Of a stretch of DNA of 64,000 nucleotides, positions 33,090-41,907 are shown in pieces. The stretch lies in the NCBI RefSeq assembly GCF_035982055.1, contig NZ_CP108427.1:8989001-9053000 (forward strand). The letters are read 5' to 3'. The notes under the pieces are model-generated. The model saw nothing but the letters and a program-made list of their open reading frames with translations, ran no database searches and was not told where the DNA came from. Position numbers and translations under genes: made by a program. This stretch comes from Streptomyces sp. NBC_01288 (GTDB taxonomy: Bacteria > Actinomycetota > Actinomycetes > Streptomycetales > Streptomycetaceae). Positions within the stretch are counted from its first letter, which is position 1, and every line of letters begins with the position of its first letter.

Positions 33090-34982
33090 TCACATGGACG
33101 CCGTCATACCCTTGGCGCGCGACCGGCGCCGGTACAGCGCGAAGGCCGTGGTCGCGCCGACCGCGGTGACCAGACCGGCTCCTACGGCGACCGGCAGGGC
33201 CGTGGAGGACGTCGAGCTGCTGTCGGCGACGTTCTGCGCCTTCAGGTCCTGGACGTACGCCGGATACGGGGCCTTCGTGGCCGTCGACGACGTCTGCGTG
33301 TAGTGCGGGATCCGCTTGACCGACTTCACCGAACCATTCGAATTCAGCAGCACCTGCTTGTTGTTGGGGTGCCGGAAGTCGAACATGCCGCCCAGGGTGC
33401 CGGCCCGCTGGTCGAAGGACGCGTCACCGATGCGGCCGGTGTGCCAGTTGTCCTCGATGAACTGCGTGATCGACGCTTGCTCGGTCGCGGTGTGGTCGAT
33501 CTTGTTGACCTTGCTGTACGGCGAGATGACCAGCAGCGGCTGCCGGGTACCGGGCCCGCAGCGGTCCGCGTAACCGCCCTTGGCGGCCGGACCCGCCTGG
33601 CAGGCCGGGCTGTCCGTGGCCTTGCTGTTGGAGCCGACGGTCGAGTCCTTCGAGCCGTTCAGCACCTTCGAGGAGACGTGGTCGTACCAGCCGTCGGAGT
33701 CGTCGTAGGCGAGGACGACCGCCGTCGACTTCCACTCGGGCGACTTCTGAAGGGCGTTGATCTCCTTGATCTGGAAGTTCTGCTCGTCGGTCGGGTCGGA
33801 GTAACCGGCGTGCCCGTCCTGGTACTCGGCCGCCTTCAGGAAGCTCACCGCGGGAAGGTTGTTGGCCTTCAGCGCGGCGTCGAAGTCGGTCAGGTCGTAG
33901 TTGTGGTTCGCCCGGCCGTTGTGGCCGATCTCGGCGACGGACTTCGGTGCCAAGTGGTGAGGATTCGCCGTCGACTTGTAGTACTCGAACGGCTCGTGGT
34001 GCGCGCTGTAGTCCTCCGACGCGGCGCCACCGACGTTGGTGTGGGTGGTGCCGGCGCACTGCGCGTAGTCACCGCTCTTGCCGTCCCACGCGGTGCTGGG
34101 CCGGAAGCCGCCCTGGAACCAACCCCAGCTCACGTTCTTGGAGTTGAGCAGGTCGCCGATGTTCTTGCCCTGCATCTCCGCGAGCGCGCTGGTCGCGGTG
34201 TGGTCCTTGTCCGAGCAGTCGTCGAAGGCCGGGTCGGGGTCGTTGATGACCGTGCCGACGCCCTTGGCGTTCGGGGAGACCACGGCGTACGAGTCCGGGG
34301 TCGACGTCTGCTTCGGGTTCTCGGTGCCCGAAGCCGGGTCGACGGAGATCACACCGTGCGTCTGACCCGATATCAGGTTCAGGGCGCCGGGCGTCGAGGG
34401 ACCGTAATTCGAGCTGAACGAACGGTCGTTGAGGGCGTACTGCTGGGCGTAGTTCCACATGCCCGTGACGGTGTTGCCGTCGTAGTAGTCCATCACCAGG
34501 CCCGGCTCACCGAAGAGGCCGGTGCACTTGTTGACCTCGGTGTTCTCGACGTACTTGTCGGCCTTGCCGCCGTCGGCCGCGTACTGCTCGGGGCCGTAGG
34601 AGTGGTTCTGGTCGCAGGTCATCGCCTGCGAACTGCTCAGCCGCGTCGGCGTGTAGAGGTTCGGGTTCTTCTTCAGCAGCCCGGCGTTGAGCAGGTTGTC
34701 GGCCTTCGGTGTGTGCGCGGCGGCCTTGAACTTGGTGCCGTCGGTGTTCGCGGCCTTGGGGTAGGTGGCGAAGTAGTGGTCGAACGAGATGTTCTCGTCG
34801 TAGATCACGACCACGTGCTTGATCGGCGTCGACGTGTGCGTGCTGCCCGAGGGCTGGTGGCCGTGCGAGGCCGCCGACGCGGGGACGGCCCCGCCCGCGG
34901 TGGCCAGGGCCGCGGCGCCGAGCAGGGCGCCCACACGCGTCAACCGGCGCCGTGCACCGGGGTTTCTTCCTTTGCCGATCAT
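33090..34982 (-). CDS. secreted, membrane-anchored phosphoesterase (acid phosphatase/phospholipase C-like)
   Basis: The 630-residue protein has an Arg-rich signal (GARRRLTRVGALLG, possibly Tat) ending near ASA. The phosphoesterase domain starts HVVVIYDENISFDHYFATYP (metal-binding Glu/Asp). Further metal and phosphate residues are in NYGPSTPGALNLISGQTHG, in VVLAYDDSDGWYDHV and in CGPGTRQPLLVISPYS. A C-terminal helix (SSTALPVAVGAGLVTAVGATTAFALY) followed by RRRSR anchors it in the membrane. It should release phosphate from esters outside the cell. A weak PHO-box-like sequence lies upstream. Confidence 0.88.
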   Translation of the reverse strand: MIGKGRNPGARRRLTRVGALLGAAALATAGGAVPASAASHGHQPSGSTHTSTPIKHVVVIYDENISFDHYFATYPKAANTDGTKFKAAAHTPKADNLLNAGLLKKNPNLYTPTRLSSSQAMTCDQNHSYGPEQYAADGGKADKYVENTEVNKCTGLFGEPGLVMDYYDGNTVTGMWNYAQQYALNDRSFSSNYGPSTPGALNLISGQTHGVISVDPASGTENPKQTSTPDSYAVVSPNAKGVGTVINDPDPAFDDCSDKDHTATSALAEMQGKNIGDLLNSKNVSWGWFQGGFRPSTAWDGKSGDYAQCAGTTHTNVGGAASEDYSAHHEPFEYYKSTANPHHLAPKSVAEIGHNGRANHNYDLTDFDAALKANNLPAVSFLKAAEYQDGHAGYSDPTDEQNFQIKEINALQKSPEWKSTAVVLAYDDSDGWYDHVSSKVLNGSKDSTVGSNSKATDSPACQAGPAAKGGYADRCGPGTRQPLLVISPYSKVNKIDHTATEQASITQFIEDNWHTGRIGDASFDQRAGTLGGMFDFRHPNNKQVLLNSNGSVKSVKRIPHYTQTSSTATKAPYPAYVQDLKAQNVADSSSTSSTALPVAVGAGLVTAVGATTAFALYRRRSRAKGMTASM

Positions 34983-35083
34983 GCTGTCTCGCCTTCCGGG
35001 AGCAGTGGTTCTGCTGCCACACCGTCCATGGCCGTGGCACCTACCGCCGTAGCCTGGGCAATGGTGACGGCGGGGCGGGGGAG

Positions 35084-35105
35084 TGGCAATGAAGCGGGAG
35101 CGAAC
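35084..35105 (-). promoter_or_regulatory. weak PHO-box-like direct repeat
   Basis: On the minus strand GTTCGCTCCCG is followed directly by CTTCATTGCCA. They are two 11-bp units with partial match to the PhoP direct-repeat consensus G(G/T)TCAYYYR(G/C)G. The site is about 100 bp before the phosphoesterase start. The match is imperfect, so this is only a suggestion. Confidence 0.25.
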
Positions 35106-35155
35106 GCCCGGTCAGGAAATTCTCATGGTCTGTTGGCCTGTTCTTGACCCTGCAC

Positions 35156-36376
35156 TCAGGTCAGCAGGGTGCGGCCCAGCCAGTCGGACGTGTCCCGCAC
35201 CCCGGGCAGCGCGAAGAAGTAGCCGCCGCCGTGCGGCGAGATGTAGTCGACCAGCGGTTCACCGGCCAGCCGCTTCTGCACGTTCTCGAACTGCCGGGCC
35301 AGGTCCTGCTGGTAGCAGCAGAACAGCAGCCCCATGTCGAGGTTGCCGTTGCTGTCCATGCCCCGGTCGTAGTTGTAGCCGCGACGCAGGATGCGCTGAT
35401 CGGCACTCTGCGTGGAGCGCGGGTTGGCGAGCCGGATGTGGCTGTCGAGGGGGATCACATCGCCCTGCGGGTCCTGAGCGAAGTTGGGCGTGTCCTTCTC
35501 GTGGTGTCCGTCCAGCGGGGCGCCGGTGTCCCGGGCGCGGCCGAACATCCGCTCCTGCTCGGTGATGGAGACCCGGTCCCAGAACTCCACCAACATCCGT
35601 ATCAGCCGAACGACTTGATAGCTGCCGCCGGTCGCCCAGTCCGGCTCGCCACTGCTCCTGCCCACCCACACAAGGTCGTTCATCGCACGGGCGTCGGTCA
35701 CCTCGGGGTTGGAGATGCCGTCCTTGAACCCCATGTGGTTGCGCGGGGTGCCCGACGGGCGCGGCGGACTGATGAACCCGTCCGTCCGCCACCGCACTTG
35801 GAGCCCGCCGCGCGTGTGCCGGGTGACATCGCGCAGCGCGTGCAGCACGGTGTCCGAGCTGTCCGCGCAGAACTGCACGCTCAGATCGCCGTGACACCAG
35901 GCGGAGTCGAGATCGTCGTCCGGGAACGACGGCATCGCGGTCAACCGGCGCGGCGTGAGCTTCGCGAGCCCGTAGCGGTCGTCGAAGAGGGACGCCCCGA
36001 CGCCGACCGTGACGCTCAGCCGGTCGGCCGGGAGGTCCGGGCCGAGCGTGCCGGAGTCGGAGGGCGGGGCGGTGATGCCGAGGTCCTCCGGGCTGCCGCC
36101 GGTGGTGAGGAAGCGGGCCCGGTCGGTCAACGTCCGGAGCAGTTCGGTGAGTTCGGTCCGGTCCTCGGCGGTGGTGTCGAAGGAGACGAACGCCGTGGCG
36201 CGCTGCGCCGGGGTGACGATCCCGGCCTGATGGACCCCGTGGAAGGGCACGGTGGCGGCCGGCGTCTGCCCGGCAGCCGCGGCGGCACCACGATCGGCGG
36301 CGACAAGACCGCCACCGGCCACGGCCGCCGCGCTCGCCAGGAAACCCCGGCGGCCCACCTCGTTCACGCGCTTCAC
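35156..36376 (-). CDS. efeB: Tat-exported Dyp-type heme peroxidase, iron uptake protein EfeB
   Basis: The 406-residue protein starts with a twin-arginine signal (GRRGFLASAAAVAGG). The DyP domain shows NHMGFKDGISNPEV (catalytic Asp in the GxxDG-type motif), GGSYQVVRLIRMLVEFWDR, a proximal His in LDSHIRLANPRS, and RRGYNYDRG. EfeB proteins oxidise ferrous iron or act on heme for the EfeUO system. GTG at 36376 overlaps the efeO stop (GTGA), so the two are translationally coupled. No efeU permease gene is next to them. Confidence 0.93.
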   Translation of the reverse strand: MKRVNEVGRRGFLASAAAVAGGGLVAADRGAAAAAGQTPAATVPFHGVHQAGIVTPAQRATAFVSFDTTAEDRTELTELLRTLTDRARFLTTGGSPEDLGITAPPSDSGTLGPDLPADRLSVTVGVGASLFDDRYGLAKLTPRRLTAMPSFPDDDLDSAWCHGDLSVQFCADSSDTVLHALRDVTRHTRGGLQVRWRTDGFISPPRPSGTPRNHMGFKDGISNPEVTDARAMNDLVWVGRSSGEPDWATGGSYQVVRLIRMLVEFWDRVSITEQERMFGRARDTGAPLDGHHEKDTPNFAQDPQGDVIPLDSHIRLANPRSTQSADQRILRRGYNYDRGMDSNGNLDMGLLFCCYQQDLARQFENVQKRLAGEPLVDYISPHGGGYFFALPGVRDTSDWLGRTLLT

Positions 36377-37662
36377 GCGGTCCTCCGTACGTCCGTGAGG
36401 GCGGCCACGTCGGCCAGCCGCTCGACCAGTCCACCGAGGTCGGCGTCGACCTTCTCCCGCTGCGGACGCGAGAGTTGGGAGAGGGGCGTCCACTTCCCGG
36501 AGCGGTCGAGGCCGTCCAGGGTGCGCTGGGCCCGGTCCATCCAGTCGCCGAGTTCGGTGAATCCCGCGTCCCGGGTCTTCAGCAGCGGCCGCAGATACCC
36601 GAGCAGTGCGCGGGTGCCGTCGAGGTTGGCGCGGGCGGTGGCCAGGTTGGTGCCGCTGCCGTAGTCGGTGCGGCCGGTCAGCTCGAACTGCACGGTGTTC
36701 TCCAGGATCTCGTGCGCACGCAGACCGGTGTCGGCCGGATCCATCCGCTGGGAGGGCCAACTGCTCTCCAACGCGTGGACGTCCTTGGCGAGTTGATCGG
36801 CGGGACCACGCAGCCCGCTCGCCGACTCACCGTGCCACAGCCCGTACTCGACCCGGTGGAACCCGGTGAACCCGGCGTCGTGCACCCCGCCCGCGAGTCC
36901 GGCCGTGGTGCCGTTGATCGCCCCGTCGGAGTCACCGAACGTGCCGTAGGCGGCGCCCATCCGCTCGTAGACGAGATGCGCGGGCAGCCACGCCTTACGG
37001 GCGGCGCCGAGATCGCCTCGCTCGACGGCGGCACGCAACACATCGGTCTTCTGGGCGAGTTCGACGGTCCGGGCTTGAATCCACTTCTGGTAGGCGAGCG
37101 TTGGCGGGATGAGTTCCTGCTGCGTGATCGGCACGGCGGCAGGTCCGCTCTTCACCTTGGAGCCGGTGATCCGCACGGTGGGCCCGGTCACGGCGTCGGC
37201 GTCGTCGGGCAGACACCTGAAGGCGTACGAACCGTTCCCGAGGGTCACCCCGAGCGGCCGGACCGTCCCCGGCGCCAGCCCCTCGACCTCGCCGTAGACG
37301 GCACCGGTCTTCACGTCGGTGAGATACACCTCGGCCGCGGTGCTGGACGTGTTGTGCAGCTCGAAGACCTGGTGACCGGCCTGCGGATGCGTCCAGCCGC
37401 TGCCGCACCCGGAGGTCGCGACCTCGACGGTGGTGCGCGGGAGCCCGCCGGCGGCAGCGGCGGCCTTTCCGTCCGATCCGGACCCGCGAGCCGCGAGCAC
37501 TCCGGCTCCCACGGCCGCTACGGCGACCAGGGCACCGGCCGCGAGCAGTGCGGTGCGGCGACGGTGGCCACCACGGGGTTCGGGCGTGGGCGAGGTCAGC
37601 GCCGAGGCCGGCGTCGGACCGGGCTCGGCATCGGCTTCGGCGCCGCGCGCGGTTTCGGGCAC
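36373..37662 (-). CDS. efeO: iron uptake system protein EfeO
   Basis: The 429-residue protein has a cytoplasmic start, one membrane or signal helix (TALLAAGALVAVAAVGAGVLA, about residues 36-56) and a cupredoxin-like domain with a Cys-containing site (about 75-185). An M75-type iron-binding domain (about 195-425) follows, with the HxxE motif in PAHLVYERMGAAYGTFGD and FHRVEYGLWH. It binds iron outside the membrane for transfer to EfeU. GTG at 37662 follows CTGGAGG. A TAAGAT box about 50 bp upstream may be the -10. Confidence 0.92.
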   Translation of the reverse strand: MPETARGAEADAEPGPTPASALTSPTPEPRGGHRRRTALLAAGALVAVAAVGAGVLAARGSGSDGKAAAAAGGLPRTTVEVATSGCGSGWTHPQAGHQVFELHNTSSTAAEVYLTDVKTGAVYGEVEGLAPGTVRPLGVTLGNGSYAFRCLPDDADAVTGPTVRITGSKVKSGPAAVPITQQELIPPTLAYQKWIQARTVELAQKTDVLRAAVERGDLGAARKAWLPAHLVYERMGAAYGTFGDSDGAINGTTAGLAGGVHDAGFTGFHRVEYGLWHGESASGLRGPADQLAKDVHALESSWPSQRMDPADTGLRAHEILENTVQFELTGRTDYGSGTNLATARANLDGTRALLGYLRPLLKTRDAGFTELGDWMDRAQRTLDGLDRSGKWTPLSQLSRPQREKVDADLGGLVERLADVAALTDVRRTA

Positions 37663-38399
37663 GCCGGGCCTCCAGTGGGGAGTCGTACGAAAGATGGCGG
37701 TGCCAGCGATCTTATGAGTGCGCTACGGCCCGCGCCGCGTCCCTTGACCCTGTTCTGACCGGAGGGCGGGCGAGAATTCGCCCGGGGTTCACCGAACGGT
37801 CGGTGCCCGCCACGGTGGGGTGGGTGGGGGTGCACGGTGGGCTACGGCTTTGGGGTGCGGGTCGGTGAGGGGCGGGGTCTGCGGTGGGCGGCGTCCGCAC
37901 TGGGCGACCTCGGTCATCAGGTGTGTCTGGGGGCCGGAGGGGTCGATCGGCGACGCGGGGTTTAGGTGAGGGAAGAGGGGGCGGTGCGGGGGTGTCCGGG
38001 GGAGGGGGGAAGGGGGGCGATGCGGGCGCGGCCGAACCGGCTGCGCCGCGTGCTGGGGCGACCGGCCGGAGGCATCGCCATGAGACGAGGCTGGTGCCTG
38101 TTGCAGCTGTTGTAGGTGTGGCACGGGCGTGGTCACGCGGCTCGGCGCCGTGTCCCTCACCCCGAACTGGCCCGGATTCAGGACCTGGCCGGTGGAACGC
38201 GGCGACGCCCGGCAAAGCAGCGGTACGACCACGCCTCGCTGCGGCGCGCCTCCCCGTGGGCCGAGCCCCGCCGACGACGAGCAGCCGTTTCCGCCGCCGG
38301 GCCGAACGGGTGGCGGAGCCGGGGGCCCGGGAACAACCCGGGCCCGTTCGGCGCTGCTCCTGATACCTCGCCGGGTACTCAGGGAAGGTCGTGGAGGAG
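37663..38399. other. 737-bp intergenic region with hairpin and G-rich tract
   Basis: No convincing gene is seen. The first part should hold the efeO promoter. CGGGCGA-N4-TCGCCCG (37767-37784) is a perfect small hairpin about 105 bp upstream of efeO and could be an operator or a structured leader. The centre has five G-runs (37977-38017). Around 38310-38350, CCGAACGGG and CCCGTTCGG form a further inverted repeat. Long open frames across this stretch lack protein-like character. Confidence 0.5.
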
Positions 38400-38678
38400 A
38401 TGAATCGGTCAGGGCAGGAGCCGCTCCCGCCGTCAGGTGAAGCACCGTTGGTGACCACCTGCGGGCGACAGGTCGCGGTAAGGCGACTGCTGTTGGCGAT
38501 CCCCGAACGCCCGATCAGCCGGGTCACCCTCGACGTGGGTCCGGTCGTGCGCGGCGAGCCCGGACTCTGGGCCTCCCTCACCGTGGCCGAGGCCCGCGAC
38601 CTGGCCCGCCGCCTCCTCGCCCAGGCAGCCCTGGCCGACAGCGGCACTCCCGGGGAGCAGAGCGTGGCGGTCAAGTAA
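38400..38678 (+). CDS. small hypothetical protein
   Basis: The 92-residue product has a central core TLDVGPVVRGEPGLWASLTVAEARDLARRLLAQAA (about residues 45-78) that looks like a real conserved small domain. I cannot name the family. ATG at 38400 has GGAGGAG directly abutting it. GTG at 38391, in frame and preceded by AGGGAAGG, may be the real start. The last 14 codons (DSGTPGEQSVAVK plus stop) are the first unit of a tandem repeat that extends downstream. Confidence 0.6.
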   Translation: MNRSGQEPLPPSGEAPLVTTCGRQVAVRRLLLAIPERPISRVTLDVGPVVRGEPGLWASLTVAEARDLARRLLAQAALADSGTPGEQSVAVK

Positions 38679-39150
38679 CCCCCGCTGACCGGGAGGTGCG
38701 GGCGTGTGTGCGTGGCTGGACTGATCCCCGCGCGCCGGTTCGGCCAGATCCGACTCCGGCGCCGGTCCTCCGGTGGAGCAGAGCCAGGCGGGCAAGTAGG
38801 CCTTGCCGACCGGGAGTTACGCGTATTCATGTGGGCCTGGTTGGACCGACCGCTGTGCGCCGGTTCGGCCAGGCCCGACTCCGGCGCCGGACCTCCTGCG
38901 GAGCAGACCGGCACCGGTCCTCCCCTGGAGCAGGGCGAGGCGGACAAGTAGCGTTTGCCGACTGGAAGTTGCGGGCGTCCATGTGTGCCTGGCCGGACCG
39001 ATCCTCGTGCGCTGATCCAGCCAGCCCCGACTCCGGCACTCCCGCGGAGCAGAGCGCAGCAGCCAACTAGCCGCCGTCCCCCAGGAGTTACCCCCTCCCT
39101 ACGGGCCTGGCTGGACCGACCACCCCCCCGTCCGGCGATCCAGCCAGCCC
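38637..39150 (+). repeat. four tandem degenerate repeats of a gene tail plus hairpin
   Basis: Units start at GACAGC/GACTCC: 38637-38751, 38752-38876, 38877-39028 and 39029 to about 39150. Each has a tail-like part (GGAGCAG...AAGTAA/AAGTAG or AACTAG), then CGACCGGGAG-like, then GGCCTGGxTGGACCGA and CGGTTCGGCCAG. The last two can pair as a hairpin. Unit 1 overlaps the 3' end of the small gene. Unit 3 is 27 bp longer through an internal copy of CCGGTCCTCC...GGAGCAG. The array fills the space between two convergent genes. Confidence 0.85.
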
Positions 39151-39167
39151 TCACACCTCACGCAGGA

Positions 39168-40394
39168 TTACACCCCCTGCGTCAGCACCTTCTCCAACGC
39201 CCCTACAGCAGCCCGGAGTTCGTCCGCCGTAATGGTCAGCGGCGGCGCCAGCCGGATCGTCGAGCCGTGGGTGTCCTTGGCCAGCACGCCCTCGCGCATG
39301 AGGCGTTCGCTGATCTCGCGCCCTGTGCCGATCGCCGGGTCGACGTCGACGCCCGCCCACAGGCCCCGCGCGCGGAAACCGACCACGCCCTTGCCGACCA
39401 GCTCGGTCAGGCCGTCCCGCAGGACCACGCCCAACTCCGTCGCCCTGCGCTGGAATTCGCCGGTCTCCAGCAGCTCGACGACCGCCGTGCCGACCGCCGC
39501 GGCGAGTGGGTTGCCGCCGAACGTCGAACCGTGCTCGCCCGGGTGCAGTACCCCCAGTACCTCCCGGCGCGCGACGACCGCCGACACCGGCACGATGCCA
39601 CCGCCGAGCGCCTTGCCGAGCAGCAGGACGTCCGGGACGACACCCTCGTGCTCCACGGCCAGCGTGCGGCCCGTGCGGCCCAGCCCCGACTGGATCTCGT
39701 CCGCGATGAACAAGCAGCCCTTGCGGAGGGTGAGTTCACGCACACCGGCCAGGTAACCCGCGTCCGGGATGATCACCCCGGCCTCGCCCTGGATGGGCTC
39801 GATCAGGACCGCCGCCGTGGTCTCGTCGACCGCCGCCTCCAACGCGGCCAGGTCGTTGTACGGCACGATCCGGAAGCCCGGTGTGAAGGGGCCGAAGCCC
39901 GCCCGTGCCGTCTCGTCCGTGGAGAAGCTGACGATCGTCGTCGTACGGCCGTGGAAGTTCTCCGCCGCGACGACGATGGTCGCCCGGTCGGCCGGGACGC
40001 CCTTCACGTCGTAGGCCCATTTGCGGGCCACCTTGATGCCGCTCTCGACCGCCTCCGCGCCGGTGTTCATCGGCAGCACCATGTCGAGCCCGGTCAACTC
40101 CGCGAGCCGCTCGGCGAATTCGGCGAGCTTGTCGTTGTGGAAGGCGCGGGAGGTGAGGGTGAGCTGGTCGAGCTGGCGGTGGGCGGCCTCGATCAACACC
40201 GGGTTCCGGTGGCCGAAGTTGAGGGCCGAGTAGCCCGCGAGCATGTCGAGGTAGCGGCGGCCCTCGACGTCCTCCACCCAGGTGCCCTCGGCGCGGGCGA
40301 CGACCACGGGCAGCGGGTGGTAGTTGTGCGCGAGGACCGGCTCCTCGGCGCGGATGAGGTCGGCGGACGTACGGGCACTGGCGGGTGCGGTCAT
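39168..40394 (-). CDS. rocD: ornithine--oxo-acid aminotransferase
   Basis: The 408-residue class III PLP aminotransferase moves the delta-amino group of ornithine to 2-oxoglutarate, giving glutamate semialdehyde. It has AHNYHPLPVVVARAEG at the start, LPMNTGAEAVESGIK, FIADEIQSGLGRTG (PLP Asp), the PLP lysine in LLGKALGGG and STFGGNPLA. ATG at 40394 overlaps the stop of ddaH (ATGA), indicating an arginine/ornithine catabolic pair. The C-terminus faces the repeat array. Confidence 0.94.
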   Translation of the reverse strand: MTAPASARTSADLIRAEEPVLAHNYHPLPVVVARAEGTWVEDVEGRRYLDMLAGYSALNFGHRNPVLIEAAHRQLDQLTLTSRAFHNDKLAEFAERLAELTGLDMVLPMNTGAEAVESGIKVARKWAYDVKGVPADRATIVVAAENFHGRTTTIVSFSTDETARAGFGPFTPGFRIVPYNDLAALEAAVDETTAAVLIEPIQGEAGVIIPDAGYLAGVRELTLRKGCLFIADEIQSGLGRTGRTLAVEHEGVVPDVLLLGKALGGGIVPVSAVVARREVLGVLHPGEHGSTFGGNPLAAAVGTAVVELLETGEFQRRATELGVVLRDGLTELVGKGVVGFRARGLWAGVDVDPAIGTGREISERLMREGVLAKDTHGSTIRLAPPLTITADELRAAVGALEKVLTQGV

Positions 40395-41203
40395 GATCGG
40401 ATCTCCTGGGTGCAGCACTTGATGCCGCCGCCGGCCTTGTGGAACTCCGACAGGTCGACGGGGACGGGGACGTAACCGTGGTCGGCGAGGCGCGAGGCCA
40501 GTGCCTCGGCCTGGGGCGCGATGAAGACGTGCAGGCCGTCCGACACGGAGTTGAGGCCGAACGTCATCGCGTCCTCACGGGTCGCGAGCACCGCGTCGGG
40601 GAACAGTCGCGCCAGCACCTCGCGGCTGCCCGGCGAGAACGCCTCCGGGTAGTAGCAGACGTTGTCGTCGTCCAGGACGAACAGCGCCGTGTCCAGGTGG
40701 TAGAAGTACGGGTCCACCAGCGTCAGGCTGATCACCGGTACGCCGAAGAACTCCTGCACCTCGCGATGGGCCTCGCGGGTCGTACGGAACCCGGTGCCGG
40801 CCAGGACGTAACGGCCGGTCGGGATCAGGTCACCCTCGCCCTCGCTGATCGACTCGGGGCGGTGGACGTCGTAGCCCGCCGCCTTGAACCACATGTCGTA
40901 GTGGTCGGACTCGGGGCGTCGCTGCGGCGCGTGGAAGAGGGAGCCGAAGACGCGGCCGTCGACGACGACCGCCGAGTTCGCGGCGAAGACCATGTCCGGG
41001 AGACCGGCCACCGGCGCCACCGTGTCGACGGTGTGGCCGTGCGAGCGGTAGGCGTCGATCAGCGTCCGCCACTGCTCCTGGGCGAGATCGACGTCCACCT
41101 GGGTGTCCGGATGCATCCAGGGGTTGATCGCGTACTGCACGGCGAAGTGTCTGGGTTCGCAGACGAGAAAGCGCCGCCGGCGCCGCACACGGGTGTCAGG
41201 CAC
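40391..41203 (-). CDS. ddaH: dimethylarginine dimethylaminohydrolase family protein
   Basis: The 270-residue amidinotransferase-fold enzyme has FLVCEPRHF at the start, GLPDMVFAANSA, SEGEGDLIP (catalytic Glu region), the catalytic His in YFYHLDTALFVL, and the C-terminal catalytic Cys in GGGIKCCTQEI. It should hydrolyse methylated arginine, or arginine itself, to citrulline or ornithine-type products. GTG at 41203 follows GGAGGG. It is coupled to rocD and near a divergently placed Lrp gene group, which suggests arginine catabolism. Exact substrate is inference. Confidence 0.88.
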   Translation of the reverse strand: MPDTRVRRRRRFLVCEPRHFAVQYAINPWMHPDTQVDVDLAQEQWRTLIDAYRSHGHTVDTVAPVAGLPDMVFAANSAVVVDGRVFGSLFHAPQRRPESDHYDMWFKAAGYDVHRPESISEGEGDLIPTGRYVLAGTGFRTTREAHREVQEFFGVPVISLTLVDPYFYHLDTALFVLDDDNVCYYPEAFSPGSREVLARLFPDAVLATREDAMTFGLNSVSDGLHVFIAPQAEALASRLADHGYVPVPVDLSEFHKAGGGIKCCTQEIRS

Positions 41204-41326
41204 AGAGGGGTCCCTCCGCTTCCTGTGATGACGACTGGGGTTGACACCACGGTAGAAAGAGACCAATACGCGCGACAAGCGATGAAGGCTGCGTGTCTGC
41301 GCAGGAATGCTGCGTCTTTGACAGCG
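41204..41326 (-). promoter_or_regulatory. ddaH promoter region with GCAG repeats
   Basis: On the minus strand a plausible promoter TTGTCG ... TACCGT lies close to the ddaH start. Upstream of it, GACGCAGC, CTGCGCAG and ACGCAGCC are spaced roughly one helical turn apart, as is common for Lrp-type binding. The role is inferred. Confidence 0.3.
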
Positions 41327-41830
41327 TCAGCGCAGGTCTGATGCGTCGTCCGGTGCGGGGTGGGTGGCCCCGGCCTCCGGGCTTTCCGGGAGGAGGTGGG
41401 ACAGCACCATGACGCTGATCGTCTTCCGGATGAACGGCTCCTGCCGGATGCGCTCCAGCACCGCCTCGAAGTGCACCACATCGGTCGCCCGTACATGCAG
41501 CAGCGCGTCCGCGCCCCCGGTCACCGTCATCGCCGCGGTGATCTCCGGATGGTTGCGCACCACCTCCGCGAGCCGCCTGGGGGGCGCGGCGCCCTCGCAG
41601 TACACCTCCACGTACGCCTCCGTGCGCCAGCCGAGCGCGGACGGCTGCACGGTCGCCGTGAACCCGGTGATCACACCCGTCTCCCGCAGCCGGTCCACGC
41701 GCCGCTTCACCGCCGTCGCGGACAGCCCGATCGCCCCGCCGATCTCGGCGAAACTGGTCCTGGCGTTCGCCATCAACGCGGTGATGATCTTTCGGTCGAG
41801 TTCGTCGAACGGGGTGGTCCTGCTGTTCAT
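41327..41830 (-). CDS. Lrp/AsnC family transcriptional regulator
   Basis: The 167-residue regulator has an N-terminal winged HTH (LDRKIITALMANARTSFAEIGG then LSATAVKRRVDRL) and a C-terminal RAM ligand-binding domain (about residues 70-150). ATG at 41830 is the normal start. It lies 123 bp upstream of ddaH on the same strand, and that gap holds several CTGCGCAG/GCAG elements that could be its sites. It is the likely amino-acid-responsive controller of ddaH-rocD. Confidence 0.9.
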   Translation of the reverse strand: MNSRTTPFDELDRKIITALMANARTSFAEIGGAIGLSATAVKRRVDRLRETGVITGFTATVQPSALGWRTEAYVEVYCEGAAPPRRLAEVVRNHPEITAAMTVTGGADALLHVRATDVVHFEAVLERIRQEPFIRKTISVMVLSHLLPESPEAGATHPAPDDASDLR

Positions 41831-41907
41831 GTCGGCACTGTATCCAGCGCGAACGTCCACGCCGGGTACATGTCCAGGCGTACGAATTACTCCTACACTC
41901 CACCTTC

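Noticed and set aside
33000..35147. A 715-codon open frame on the plus strand
   Set aside because: It is antisense to the secreted phosphoesterase and has a Val/Arg/Gly repeat composition typical of a shadow.
38637..39150. CRISPR array
   Set aside because: The repeats are 115-152 bp, degenerate, without unique spacers, and start inside a coding region. No cas gene is near.
37712..39154. A 480-codon open frame on the minus strand across the repeat array
   Set aside because: It crosses the tandem repeats and G-rich region and shows no recognisable domain. A small plus-strand gene with a better protein core lies in the same stretch.
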